This document shows, piece after piece, positions 32,941 through 42,272 of a stretch of DNA of 64,000 nt. The position numbers and the translations under genes were made by a program. Under the pieces are notes generated by a model. That model ran no database searches. It saw only the letters and a list, made by a program, of their open reading frames with translations, and was not told the origin of the DNA. Numbering within the stretch: position 1 is the first letter of the stretch; every line of letters starts with the position of its first letter. Origin of the DNA: a virus; the IMG/VR virus record IMGVR_UViG_3300029911_000017, positions 16,230-80,229 of that record; one strand, 5' to 3'.

Positions 32941-34511
32941 TTAACAGTTATATTAATATTTTGTGTCCCAGAATCATTATAATAGCTTAAGAAGAACATT
33001 GTATTTGCTGGAGAGACACCATATTGAGTTAATGTAGTAGGTATCTCTAAGAAGTCATTTCCTTCAATTATAATATTTTCATCAGTAGCGTTTTGATTTG
33101 CATCATAAGGAGCTAGTATTTGTCCATTTAACAATATAGGTAAATCTACTCTAGCTATATTAAACTGATGACAAATACTGACTATTTGACTTACTGCTAC
33201 TGAACTTCCGATAGGCAGGCTATTGACATAATTAAATATGGCAGATTGGATAGCAGATACATTAATTACATCAGTTACATTATTTCTTACAATAGAAATA
33301 GACATGCTAACATTACAAGGAATAATACCTTTAGCTAGATAATCGGTACAAGGAATCCTATTATTATTGTTTAAAAACAGTGCTTGGGTAGGACTTAGAT
33401 TAAATGGAGCAATAGCTGTTATATTGAATGTAAACGGCTGACTCATTACAGGAGGTACATAAGTAATAGCTAAAGTTGCGGTCTGATAAATGGAATATCT
33501 AGCTTGAGCAGGTGTGGTTATCTGACTAGGAGTAGTATTATCATAACCATAAGTAACTGTAAATGGTAAATAAGCTAAGTTTGTAGCTGCTGCATCCTGT
33601 ACATTAACTATTCTATAAAATCCAGGAGCTTGAGTAGCTGGAATAGTAACATCCCAGACTGCATTGATTGAATCATAAGAACCAACTATTTGGAAGCTTG
33701 TTTGTGGAATAGTAATGTCATTTTTAACATATACATCTACACAACCAGGTACTTTTATATTTAGAAGGTTATTTTGACTTCTTATATTTACTGGAGAAGT
33801 TGTATCTGCTAAATATGCCCCTCTAAAGCTGGGATATAACTGAGTTAATTGATTATTAATACTAGCAGCAGTTAATAGATTTGTTGTAGCCAGCCCAGTT
33901 CTGAATCTAGTAATAAGTTGTTGGTCTGTTTCTTGATTAATACCTTGTGAGAAAGTGCCATAAGCCACTGAATTTACATAGTTTGGAATAGCACTAGTAG
34001 CATTTAGTATGAATGGAGCTAGATTAGATACTGCAGTTTGAATACCTATCGTAGTAGCATAAACAGGTATGATAAAGTAATACAAACCATTTTGAAGTAT
34101 GAATGAACCAGAATTTAAGGTTATCGGACTAGTAGTTTGATAAGTATAGCCTAGAGCTGGTTGGGTAAACGAAGTCCCACTAGGTAAAACATAAGTGTTG
34201 GCATTTTGTGCAGAAGTGAATACTTTAATATTACCAGCAGCTGCCGCTCCTTGAATTCTAGTTACATTATAATTACTAGCAATTTGATCTATTATAGAGC
34301 TGTAAGTAGGTGTTAAGCTATTGATGACTTGACTAATAGCTTGTTCTGTAGATATAGCATCAATATCATTATATACCTGATTCTGTATTTGAGATTCCAA
34401 ACCTAGTATTAGCTCACTAAATACTGAACCTGGAGATAAATCAAGAGTAGGTGCTGATGATTGTATAAATGCAGTCAATCTAGCTAAAGTCTGGGCAATT
34501 GTTTCTGACAT
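32937..34511 (-). CDS. Baseplate J-like (gp6-like) wedge protein
   Basis: The N-terminus has LDLSPGSVFSELILGLESQ, the typical opening of baseplate J proteins, followed by IYTIS-like segments and the conserved Q-G-x-N-x-ETDQQLITRFR around residues 185-202 (QGINQETDQQLITRFRTGL). The 524-residue length suits this family. In contractile machines this protein forms the ring that joins wedges around the hub. Adjacent genes encode other baseplate parts. Confidence 0.8.
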   Translation of the reverse strand: MSETIAQTLARLTAFIQSSAPTLDLSPGSVFSELILGLESQIQNQVYNDIDAISTEQAISQVINSLTPTYSSIIDQIASNYNVTRIQGAAAAGNIKVFTSAQNANTYVLPSGTSFTQPALGYTYQTTSPITLNSGSFILQNGLYYFIIPVYATTIGIQTAVSNLAPFILNATSAIPNYVNSVAYGTFSQGINQETDQQLITRFRTGLATTNLLTAASINNQLTQLYPSFRGAYLADTTSPVNIRSQNNLLNIKVPGCVDVYVKNDITIPQTSFQIVGSYDSINAVWDVTIPATQAPGFYRIVNVQDAAATNLAYLPFTVTYGYDNTTPSQITTPAQARYSIYQTATLAITYVPPVMSQPFTFNITAIAPFNLSPTQALFLNNNNRIPCTDYLAKGIIPCNVSMSISIVRNNVTDVINVSAIQSAIFNYVNSLPIGSSVAVSQIVSICHQFNIARVDLPILLNGQILAPYDANQNATDENIIIEGNDFLEIPTTLTQYGVSPANTMFFLSYYNDSGTQNINITVK

Positions 34512-34514
34512 AAA

Positions 34515-34958
34515 TTAAAGTGGTAAAGGTAATAAAACTGTAACTGTGGTACCTGCTTGAGTAGTTAAAGTCATGGAATAATTTACATATGTCCCAGTAC
34601 TGGTCACGTTATTTAGTTGCACTGTGCTTAACTGTTCATCCAAGAATAAAGAGGGTGTTTGACTATTCTGATAACTCTTAAAGTTTTGAATAACAATAGC
34701 ATTATAGTTGTTAAATAAATTCTTGGCAGTCTGTATATTATTACTGGATAACCCTATCAAATCTTCAACAAATCCTGAATTTATAAGACTTATAATATAA
34801 CGTTGTATTAACTTTTGTACCCCAGCTATATATTGAGTAGGATAGCCAAATGAATAAGTAATATTCTGAGTAGCGGTACTTAATGGATTTAAAGTACCAG
34901 AAATATACATATCAACTAGTCTACCACTATAATCTACTGATGTTCCTGAGACTGGCAT
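34515..34958 (-). CDS. Probable small baseplate protein
   Basis: A 147-residue protein located directly before the J-like gene, where gp25-like (W) proteins often lie. Sequence features (FGYPTQYIAGVQKLIQRYII) do not clearly show the gp25 signature, so the role as a gp25 equivalent is positional. Its start overlaps the previous stop by one base (TAATG). Confidence 0.55.
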   Translation of the reverse strand: MPVSGTSVDYSGRLVDMYISGTLNPLSTATQNITYSFGYPTQYIAGVQKLIQRYIISLINSGFVEDLIGLSSNNIQTAKNLFNNYNAIVIQNFKSYQNSQTPSLFLDEQLSTVQLNNVTSTGTYVNYSMTLTTQAGTTVTVLLPLPL

Positions 34959-35371
34959 TAAGTACCTTTCATTATTGCTTGTAACAAATTATATCTACCT
35001 AAACTTATTGCTATGGATGTTGAGGTTCTAATATCTTTATTCTCAATATCATCCCGATAATTTCTCAGCCTAGGTTGATGTCTATACACCATTGATTTAG
35101 CTAGACTATATATATTATCTGCTTCTAGTTGTAGTTGGGCTACTGGTACATTGGTTAATGTTTTAGCTTGTGCCACAGCTGCTACTTGGGCATCAAATGC
35201 TTTATTAGGGACACTTGAATCAAAATAAGTATCTATATTGCTTGGTGTAAGTATATCAGTTATTCCTAGTAAACACCACTGTCTTTCAGTAGGATCAGTA
35301 TACATTGAAGTATATGTATCACTTAACCAAGTTCTAATAGATTCTGCTAATTGTGTATATGTTTGAGGCAT
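34958..35371 (-). CDS. Hypothetical baseplate-region protein
   Basis: A 137-residue, mostly helical protein (SIRTWLSDTYTSMYTDPTERQ; QLQLEADNIYSLAKSMVYRH). It lies between the sigma-like gene and the baseplate genes and overlaps both by one base. It could be an assembly factor. No family is recognised. Confidence 0.55.
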   Translation of the reverse strand: MPQTYTQLAESIRTWLSDTYTSMYTDPTERQWCLLGITDILTPSNIDTYFDSSVPNKAFDAQVAAVAQAKTLTNVPVAQLQLEADNIYSLAKSMVYRHQPRLRNYRDDIENKDIRTSTSIAISLGRYNLLQAIMKGT

Positions 35372-36012
35372 TATTCATCATCCTCCCAACCAGATTTAAC
35401 TTTATCTCCTATAACTTTTACCCTACTTATTACAGTATTGGTAGAGATATTCAATTTTTTAGCTATCTCTTCGTTATTTAATGTAGGTTTATTATTAAAA
35501 CCAGTTTTATATTCAAATATTACTCTATCTAAATCTGATAAATCATGGTATACAAAATGAAGCCAATCATCATTTTGATTAGTTAAAAAGACTGGAGTAT
35601 GTGTTAAACTACTTAGATTAACTTCATTGGCTTTGTTTTGTTTTATCTTATTTACATGAACCAATGGTATATGTGTATACTCACTTACTTCCATAGCTGA
35701 TGGTTCTCTACCTAATTCATCTTTTAGATATAGTTCCGCCTCATTAATGTGCTGTGATTTAAATTGTTTATTTTCAGGCAATCTCACTGCAGCACCATAT
35801 AAAGTTGATATTCTACTAAGCTTCTTCAATTGATTAGTAAGATGAGTACTGAATTTAATATTCTTAGAAGGATCAAATGACTCAGCTGCTTTATGAGCTA
35901 ACTTATATGCCTCAGCCAATACTACTTCATAAGGAATTAACTTACTATATTTTCCAGCTTCATATTTTATCATTTTATCGTAGTCAGCTAAAAGTTTTTT
36001 AATATCGTTCAT
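35371..36012 (-). CDS. Sigma-70-like transcription factor
   Basis: 213 residues with the domain order of a small sigma factor. Residues 15-70 have the region 2 pattern (AAESFDPSKNIKFSTHLTNQLKKLSRI). Residues 95-125 (DELGREPSAMEVSEYTHIPL) match region 3. Residues 155-200 (DLDRVIFEYKTG... EEIAKKLNISTNTVISRV) match the region 4 helix-turn-helix. It should redirect host RNA polymerase, most likely to late phage promoters. Being nested in the baseplate operon, it would be made together with the genes it might activate. A degenerate or DNA-binding-only role cannot be excluded. Confidence 0.75.
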   Translation of the reverse strand: MNDIKKLLADYDKMIKYEAGKYSKLIPYEVVLAEAYKLAHKAAESFDPSKNIKFSTHLTNQLKKLSRISTLYGAAVRLPENKQFKSQHINEAELYLKDELGREPSAMEVSEYTHIPLVHVNKIKQNKANEVNLSSLTHTPVFLTNQNDDWLHFVYHDLSDLDRVIFEYKTGFNNKPTLNNEEIAKKLNISTNTVISRVKVIGDKVKSGWEDDE

Positions 36013-36013
36013 A

Positions 36014-37687
36014 TTAACTAGGAGATATATCAGTTACAAAATGGTTACAAAAATCCTGACTATTAGCATATGTATAATTATATAGAGGCACAGAAGTTAA
36101 GCCAGAACTAATTGATTTACCAGGTCTTCCCCCGTTAAAGTTTACATTGGTTGATGCATTACCACTGCCAGGAGTTACTTGAAATGAATGACTTACTTCA
36201 GTTACGTAAAAGTGAACCCAAGTACCAGGATGATTAGTATATGCAGCCCCAGGAGCACCAGGAGTCCAATTATTGTTAAATGGCATTGATATCGAACCAA
36301 CTCTATCGCCATACTTTATTCTACAATATTCACCTTGAGCCCAGGCATTTAAGAATGATAAAATATTATCCCGTTCAGCCAGTATCTGGCTCTTATTAGC
36401 CATGAAATTATCAGTAGCTTCTTCAGTTTCCACTTTTTTAGTTATCAAATTATCTCCATTTTTTATATTTGTCTGAATAGCCATACTACCTTGAGTAACT
36501 ATCCTACTAACGTATGATTCCGCTAACTGAGGTAGTGTTTTTACTACAATATTACCTAAGGTATTAGGAGCAGGATCTATATAATAACCATTTAATACAT
36601 TAACCCCTCCAACTGCCCAAGTTCCTTGCAAACCTACTGTATCTGGTACTACATATACGCCTTTAATCGTATTCTCTCCATTATCATTAAAGTTAAAAGA
36701 ATCATAATCAGCAGGGTAAGCCACATTTCTTTGTATTGACCTTTTATTGACTAGTAGTGAAGGATCTATAGTAACTTGTAGATATGCCGCTTCAGGAACA
36801 ACAAAGGCAGTTTTATTACCAACTACAAATGTCGAACCATATTGTCCTATAAAGCGTATCATTGAATTAAGTACTGTATCATCCAGACCAGACATGGCAC
36901 TTATGATGGAACAGGCGATGGTCGGACTACCAGCACTTAATAAGGTATTACTAGCTTGTAATACCTCATTTGAAGTATAACTTGTATTAATTTGATTTAA
37001 GAGATTCTTAACAACTGGTAATAGATTATTGGCATTTATTTGTTGGGCTTCGATAACCTTGCCTAAAGCATTTTGTATGTTTAAATAACTGTTAGCTACT
37101 TGTAGAACACCAGTAGTTGCTTGATATACTACTACAATTTTAAATAATTGAATAATAAATGGAATAATAGGTAATGTCAGGTCAGGTGTAAATTGTGGTC
37201 CACTAAATATGCCATATAAAGGTAAATCACTGGTCAAGAATTGAGTATTGGCTGAAGCTGGTCCAAATTGATTAGGTTCATAAGTTACTGGTTGTTGGAC
37301 CGTAAACATATTAGCAGTACCGGCGTTGAGTCCTAATATTCTAGGATAAATTTCATTCAACAATACAAACTTATGCTTGATTATTAAAGCCGAAGATAAG
37401 CTACCAGGATGTTGGGATATATTAACACCATCCAACCAGCCATTAAATTGTAAGCAACCAGGATCATAGGATAACCCACCAGTCTTTATAGTTACCGTAA
37501 GATCTCTTCTACGGTAGTTATCAAAGTCACAGAAAGTTTGCAGTCCTGATGGATCTACATCTACTTGAGCTACAGGCAACCTATTTATTCCATAAGATAT
37601 AGAAGCTCCTAATACCTTTAAGTTTGGGATAATAGCAGTTATAATCGGGTCGGTGCTGCTCAAAGTTATCTGTACATTTGTATTCAT
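36014..37687 (-). CDS. Baseplate hub protein
   Basis: 557 residues. The N-terminal part (VLGASISYGINRLPVAQVDVDPSG, then FNGWLDGVNISQHPGSLSSA) resembles the gp27/gpD-like hub fold, a phage/T6SS family that forms the trimeric ring under the tail tube. The C-terminus contains GEYCRIKYGDRVGSISMPF and TWVHFYVTEVSHSF, as expected of the last hub domain. It lies downstream of the tape measure, as is usual for hub genes. Confidence 0.7.
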   Translation of the reverse strand: MNTNVQITLSSTDPIITAIIPNLKVLGASISYGINRLPVAQVDVDPSGLQTFCDFDNYRRRDLTVTIKTGGLSYDPGCLQFNGWLDGVNISQHPGSLSSALIIKHKFVLLNEIYPRILGLNAGTANMFTVQQPVTYEPNQFGPASANTQFLTSDLPLYGIFSGPQFTPDLTLPIIPFIIQLFKIVVVYQATTGVLQVANSYLNIQNALGKVIEAQQINANNLLPVVKNLLNQINTSYTSNEVLQASNTLLSAGSPTIACSIISAMSGLDDTVLNSMIRFIGQYGSTFVVGNKTAFVVPEAAYLQVTIDPSLLVNKRSIQRNVAYPADYDSFNFNDNGENTIKGVYVVPDTVGLQGTWAVGGVNVLNGYYIDPAPNTLGNIVVKTLPQLAESYVSRIVTQGSMAIQTNIKNGDNLITKKVETEEATDNFMANKSQILAERDNILSFLNAWAQGEYCRIKYGDRVGSISMPFNNNWTPGAPGAAYTNHPGTWVHFYVTEVSHSFQVTPGSGNASTNVNFNGGRPGKSISSGLTSVPLYNYTYANSQDFCNHFVTDISPS

Positions 37688-37689
37688 CT

Positions 37690-38139
37690 TTAACCTAATT
37701 TATATGAATAATTACAGATTAGCCCAGCCAATTTTTGCAAATTAGTAGTGCCATTTTCATATATATCCAAATATAAAGGATAGTTGGTATTGTAATTTAA
37801 CATATTGGTAGTAGTTATATTACCAATGACACTTGAAGCCACACTTATTAAATTTGGCGGAGTAGTTTGAAACACTGCTAAATCTTGTAATGTATAGGCT
37901 ATTCTAGGATCTACTTGTTTAAAAACCTGATCTAATTTACAAGCAACTATTAACTGAGTATAAGCATTAGTTCTGGTAAGAATATCAGTCTCTGTATTGG
38001 ATGGATACAATAAACTATAGAAGCTGCTTAATTGTGTAGGTAAAGTTATGGTTGTAAAGGTTGAATCAATATATTCTCCAGCTATATTAGTGGGAGTAAT
38101 ATTCATCAATCTAGTTCTAAAATTATTAATGTATGACAT
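37690..38139 (-). CDS. Hypothetical tail/baseplate protein
   Basis: A 149-residue protein (YIDSTFTTITLPTQLSSFYS) with a balanced alpha/beta character. The tight spacing (two bases on one side, one on the other) and position between two tail proteins suggest a baseplate hub accessory. No family is recognised. Confidence 0.55.
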   Translation of the reverse strand: MSYINNFRTRLMNITPTNIAGEYIDSTFTTITLPTQLSSFYSLLYPSNTETDILTRTNAYTQLIVACKLDQVFKQVDPRIAYTLQDLAVFQTTPPNLISVASSVIGNITTTNMLNYNTNYPLYLDIYENGTTNLQKLAGLICNYSYKLG

Positions 38140-38140
38140 A

Positions 38141-38659
38141 TTAACAGTTTGAAATAAATACTGGTGATGGCAAAGTATGATCTACAATCTCGAATTGCAG
38201 GTTATACTCTACAAAGTTTATGGCTGAAGACTCGGATGAAGCCTTAAAAGAGAAACTGGATAATACACACCAGAATGTAGTATTTCCAAAGGTTATCTGT
38301 TGTGACTTGCCTCTTAATTGATTTCCTATTACATTCATTAACTGATCTACTCCAGGATAGTTTGTAGGTCCATTATAACTGAATTGTGAAGAAGAAGTTA
38401 AACAGGAACCAGCAATTAACCCACTAATAGACAAACTACCCAATCCTTTACCGAAATAAAAGAAGGTAACCAAATCATTGAAGGTTAAAAAGTATTGTAC
38501 CGTATCTTTATTCTGAATGCTTACTTCACAAACTATTAACATAGCATCTGGATTAATAAGATTGGTGAGAAATGGTATATGAACAGAGTTATTTACAGTT
38601 ATTCCTCCTTGAAAGACACTGTTACCATTATCAGGGATTGTATAAAATATAGCAGCCAT
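38141..38659 (-). CDS. Probable tail-tube-like or hub-adaptor protein
   Basis: A 172-residue beta-rich protein. The segment YNLQFEIVDHTLPSPVF at the end and the short strands through the body fit the tube/LysM-like adaptors encoded directly after the tape measure in contractile phages. Evidence is positional and compositional. Confidence 0.55.
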   Translation of the reverse strand: MAAIFYTIPDNGNSVFQGGITVNNSVHIPFLTNLINPDAMLIVCEVSIQNKDTVQYFLTFNDLVTFFYFGKGLGSLSISGLIAGSCLTSSSQFSYNGPTNYPGVDQLMNVIGNQLRGKSQQITFGNTTFWCVLSSFSFKASSESSAINFVEYNLQFEIVDHTLPSPVFISNC

Positions 38660-38666
38660 ATTACGT

Positions 38667-41375
38667 TTACATGTTGGTTAAGGTACTGTTTATTTGTTGT
38701 AATTGCGTGACTAAACTAGCAATACCATTTTTTATACCATCCATATCACTTGCTTGTTTCACAGCACTATCCTTAATTGCCTGACTATCTGCATCAGCTT
38801 GGGTCTTTTCTCCTACTAATCCTGTTACAGTAGAATTAGAACCAGCTATGGCTTGTACGGTTTCAGCAGCTTTTTTAGCCGCATCTTCTGAATCAAATTC
38901 TTTCCCCCAATCTTTACCTATGCCCAAGCCAAACTTTAATGTGTCTCCAGTTAATACATATTTACCATTTTTATTTTTTTCATAACCCATTCCAGCCTCA
39001 CTCTGTATACCATTTAATACATCCCAAGCATTACTACCAAGGCTACTAATAGCCTTACCTAACTGACCACCTTCCCCACCACCTTTTTGAAGGTCTGAAG
39101 CCCAACCCATCAACATATCATTGAAACCTTTATTCCTTTGAGCTGTATTCCCTAACGCATCTACCGTAGCTCCAACTAAAGGTTGTTTTAAGAAATCAGC
39201 AATACTACCTTGAGAAAAATCTCCAACATAACCTGATAACGTTCCACCATTAACCATATGTTGGGTAGCGGTGAATAATTGCTGAGCTGAAGCTGAATCC
39301 ATATTAGCAGGATTAGCTACTAGTTTTTTCAATGCATCAGCACTTGGCCCAGCCTTTAATATGTCTTGTATAGCACTGGATTTTATTCCAAATTTCTGAG
39401 CTAAAGCTGCAAAAGTAGCTACATTTTTAGCAGCTGGTCCTTTAGCTCCAGATACAAGCATTAAATTCTCTATAGAATTAGCACCTGTTAACTTCTGTAT
39501 CTGGTCTACATTTTTCATTATACCAGCAGTTACAGTATTATCTTTTGAGAATCCCAAACTTTCAAACATGGATGAAATACCCTTATCTTTCAAATCACCA
39601 CTAAACAAAGACTGAATCATTCTTTGCATAGTAGGGGCATTCATTTTACCCATATGATAAGATACAGTTTTATCTAATAATATAGTAGATTGTACTCTAT
39701 TTCTTAACAATGCATCTTGTTTAGCAAATGTACTATTATTAGCTACCGCATAATCATAAAGATACCCTTTAGATAAAGCATCTTCCCAAGCCGGTCCAAA
39801 TTCCCCTTGATTTAATCTTCTATCAGTTAACAATTGCTTAAAATTACCACTTCTAATCAAACCAGCAGCATATTTACCATAACTATTATTACCATAGAAT
39901 AAGTTTATACCTTGTAGTAAACCTTGTACTTGAGCTTGTCCACCAGCTTTTAATATTTCCGGAGCATCTTGAAAACCATATCTAGTAGCAGCAGGATTGT
40001 ATTGGGTATATCTCTGCATATCCACAGCATTTACACCAGTTGCTCTAGCTATACTTTCTTGAAATGCCTGCCAACCACCAGCAGTCTTATTACCAGATAC
40101 GGCATAATTTCTTATTGCTTGTTGCACAGTTCCATTACCTTGAAAGTAAGTGTGCATAGCGGCTAATTGAGTAGATATACCTTGTCCAGCACTACTTAAA
40201 TTCCCCTCAATAGTACTTCTAAACATATTAGCAGTACCACCTAAATAACGAACATCTTGCCCAGTCATACCAGAAGCCATCACCATAGTCCTTAAAGCTG
40301 CCTCACTAGCCATGGGTCCTAATTCAGCACCACCTAAATGAGATAATAGAGGATTACTTCCTGCTACTCCTTGTGCCTGACCTATAACATTCAGCATAGT
40401 ATCGTAACTAATACCAGTTACTCTAGCAGTGGCTTTTAAAGTACGTAGATTATTCTCTAATGCTGTCTGACCAGCTGTAGTATTGAGATTGTAATTACTG
40501 TATCCTACAAATGAGCTTAATCTATCTGCTAATTGCTTGCCACTTAAGTCATTACCAAAAGCAGATCTAGCAGCATCTAATAACTTGGGTATTCCGGCAT
40601 TATTACTCCCACCAAATTGTTCACTTATCTTTATTAAATCAGTAAATCCCTTTCCACCTACCAGACCATTTCTAATCATCTCATCTCTAGCACCCATCAA
40701 ATTCTCATAACTAAAGCCCAAAGTATTAGTATAATTTACACCTCTAGTAATCTTAAAAGAATCTTCCGTACCTTTAGATATGCCAGCTTTAGCACCCTTC
40801 TCCACAGCATCAGTAATTTGCTTAAGGCTGTCTGGGGCTAGTTTAATACCAGTATTCTGTTGATTATAGAAGTACTTCTCAAAAGCGTCTGCAGCCCCTC
40901 TAAGCTCTCCAATACTAGTACCAGTGACTTTACCTAACCCTGCAGCTCCAATGCCTTGTAGGTTAGCGAAAGCGGCCATTTGAGCTTGTATAGGGTTACC
41001 TCCTAAGAAAGGCTTCATTAAAGTAGCAGCAATACCATCTGGATTGCTCATCATACTAGTAGCTACCGTACTTAGTAGACTATTTTGATTTAAACCGCCT
41101 AAATTCTGAAATGGCCTCCAACTAGCAACAGTATTTCTAGCTATCTGCATCATCTGAATACTCTGCTGCCTTTGAGCCATAGCATCATATATACCTTCAG
41201 GAGTACCCGGAGAAGGTATAGGAGCCATCATATTACCCATTAAGGCTGTAAGCAAGCTACCACTACCAAAAGATAGTCTATCTCCGTAACCTGCCCCAGT
41301 AGAATAGGAATGAAGCCCTGCAAATTGAGCTAGACTTGCAGGTTGTTCACCAGGTAAATATATAAAATGTCCCAT
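38667..41375 (-). CDS. Tail tape measure protein
   Basis: A 902-residue protein, the longest uninterrupted frame of the tail block, starting in a TAATG overlap with the frameshifted chaperone gene. That order is diagnostic for the tape measure. It is rich in Ala, Gly and Gln with many helical stretches (MAQRQQSIQMMQIARNTVA), as expected of a protein that threads the tail tube and sets its length. No lysozyme or peptidase motif is evident to me. Confidence 0.8.
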   Translation of the reverse strand: MGHFIYLPGEQPASLAQFAGLHSYSTGAGYGDRLSFGSGSLLTALMGNMMAPIPSPGTPEGIYDAMAQRQQSIQMMQIARNTVASWRPFQNLGGLNQNSLLSTVATSMMSNPDGIAATLMKPFLGGNPIQAQMAAFANLQGIGAAGLGKVTGTSIGELRGAADAFEKYFYNQQNTGIKLAPDSLKQITDAVEKGAKAGISKGTEDSFKITRGVNYTNTLGFSYENLMGARDEMIRNGLVGGKGFTDLIKISEQFGGSNNAGIPKLLDAARSAFGNDLSGKQLADRLSSFVGYSNYNLNTTAGQTALENNLRTLKATARVTGISYDTMLNVIGQAQGVAGSNPLLSHLGGAELGPMASEAALRTMVMASGMTGQDVRYLGGTANMFRSTIEGNLSSAGQGISTQLAAMHTYFQGNGTVQQAIRNYAVSGNKTAGGWQAFQESIARATGVNAVDMQRYTQYNPAATRYGFQDAPEILKAGGQAQVQGLLQGINLFYGNNSYGKYAAGLIRSGNFKQLLTDRRLNQGEFGPAWEDALSKGYLYDYAVANNSTFAKQDALLRNRVQSTILLDKTVSYHMGKMNAPTMQRMIQSLFSGDLKDKGISSMFESLGFSKDNTVTAGIMKNVDQIQKLTGANSIENLMLVSGAKGPAAKNVATFAALAQKFGIKSSAIQDILKAGPSADALKKLVANPANMDSASAQQLFTATQHMVNGGTLSGYVGDFSQGSIADFLKQPLVGATVDALGNTAQRNKGFNDMLMGWASDLQKGGGEGGQLGKAISSLGSNAWDVLNGIQSEAGMGYEKNKNGKYVLTGDTLKFGLGIGKDWGKEFDSEDAAKKAAETVQAIAGSNSTVTGLVGEKTQADADSQAIKDSAVKQASDMDGIKNGIASLVTQLQQINSTLTNM

Positions 41376-41773
41376 TAAGGTTTAGGAGGTTTCTTTGTTA
41401 ACTTCTTATTAGTTACTGCTTTAGGTTGCTGCATTAACTTCTTCATAGCTGCCAAGTTATCTTTGATTGCTTTAATTTCAGTCTTAGGTATATCCTTAAT
41501 ATTAGCCAATTTTTTGTTGTTGGGCAAAACTATTCCACAATAAGCTTCATACTTATCAAACACATTCTTAGCTATATCTTTGGATTTACCTGAAAGAGGG
41601 AGAAGACTAGACAACATTAATGCCTGAACCTTTAACAATTCAGCCACTACTTGATTTTCTAGATAATTTACTAGGTAATCCTCCCTAAGCCGGCTAAACG
41701 GCATGGGATATTCAAAACTAGTCAAGCCGCCAACATACCCTCTAGTTATAGCTATGGCGCGACGGCTATTTAA
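41375..41773 (-). CDS. Tail assembly chaperone, -1 frame extension
   Basis: No ATG initiates this frame in its first part, but the frame is open without a stop from the slippery site at 41773-41779. A -1 shift there would fuse the 166-residue upstream product to 132 residues (beginning LNSRRAIAITRGYVGGL and ending KKLTKKPPKP), giving about 298 residues. This is the G/G-T chaperone arrangement known from lambda and many tailed phages, and the tape measure gene follows. The alternative is independent initiation at TTG 41725 or ATG 41704. Confidence 0.75.
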   Translation of the reverse strand, partial: LNSRRAIAITRGYVGGLTSFEYPMPFSRLREDYLVNYLENQVVAELLKVQALMLSSLLPLSGKSKDIAKNVFDKYEAYCGIVLPNNKKLANIKDIPKTEIKAIKDNLAAMKKLMQQPKAVTNKKLTKKPPKP

Positions 41774-42270
41774 AAATTTTCTTTGAAACTTTCCTCAGTC
41801 AATGCCCTGACTTTCTTCTCAAAGCTCTGGAAAGCTGCTGTTATACCACTAATTTTGAAAGTAGGCCAGTTATCCATTATCTTGAGTTTTTCAATCAAAT
41901 AAGTTGTGCCAGTTTTAAGGTCAGTTGGATTGCTGGTTTCATTTATACCAGCGTTAAATGGCTTTTTATCTAATTCTATTAAACTAGCTGCTATTCTATA
42001 TTGAATAACTTTAATAAGGTAAGCATCATTATCCTTGGCTGTACCATTTTCTTTGTCTAGTTGCATTTGTAGCATGACTAGATTGCTTTCAGCCATATTC
42101 AATGTCTTAAACTTGGCTGTTAGTTTTCCATTAAAAAGAGTTTCCTCTGCTACATAAGGTTTATCTGCTAAGAAAGCTTTAAAGAATTGCTCCTTCTCCG
42201 CTTCAGTTAACTTCTCTTTTACTTCTTTTAATTGATCTGTCTGTGTATTAGGTAATATTAGGTCTTCCAT
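41770..42270 (-). CDS. Tail assembly chaperone (short form)
   Basis: A 166-residue acidic, helical protein (LKEVKEKLTEAEKEQFFKAFL) placed two genes after the tube and directly before the tape measure. It ends at TAA right after the slippery heptamer, so most ribosomes make this form and a fraction extend it. Such proteins bind the tape measure during tail assembly and are not kept in the virion. Confidence 0.75.
   Translation of the reverse strand: MEDLILPNTQTDQLKEVKEKLTEAEKEQFFKAFLADKPYVAEETLFNGKLTAKFKTLNMAESNLVMLQMQLDKENGTAKDNDAYLIKVIQYRIAASLIELDKKPFNAGINETSNPTDLKTGTTYLIEKLKIMDNWPTFKISGITAAFQSFEKKVRALTEESFKENF
41773..41779 (-). promoter_or_regulatory. Slippery heptamer for -1 frameshift
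   Basis: On the minus strand the sequence reads GAA AAT TTT TAA, so the heptamer A-AAT-TTT matches the X-XXY-YYZ rule in the zero frame and sits immediately before the stop codon. The -1 frame downstream stays open through the next gene. Confidence 0.75.
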
Positions 42271-42272
42271 AT

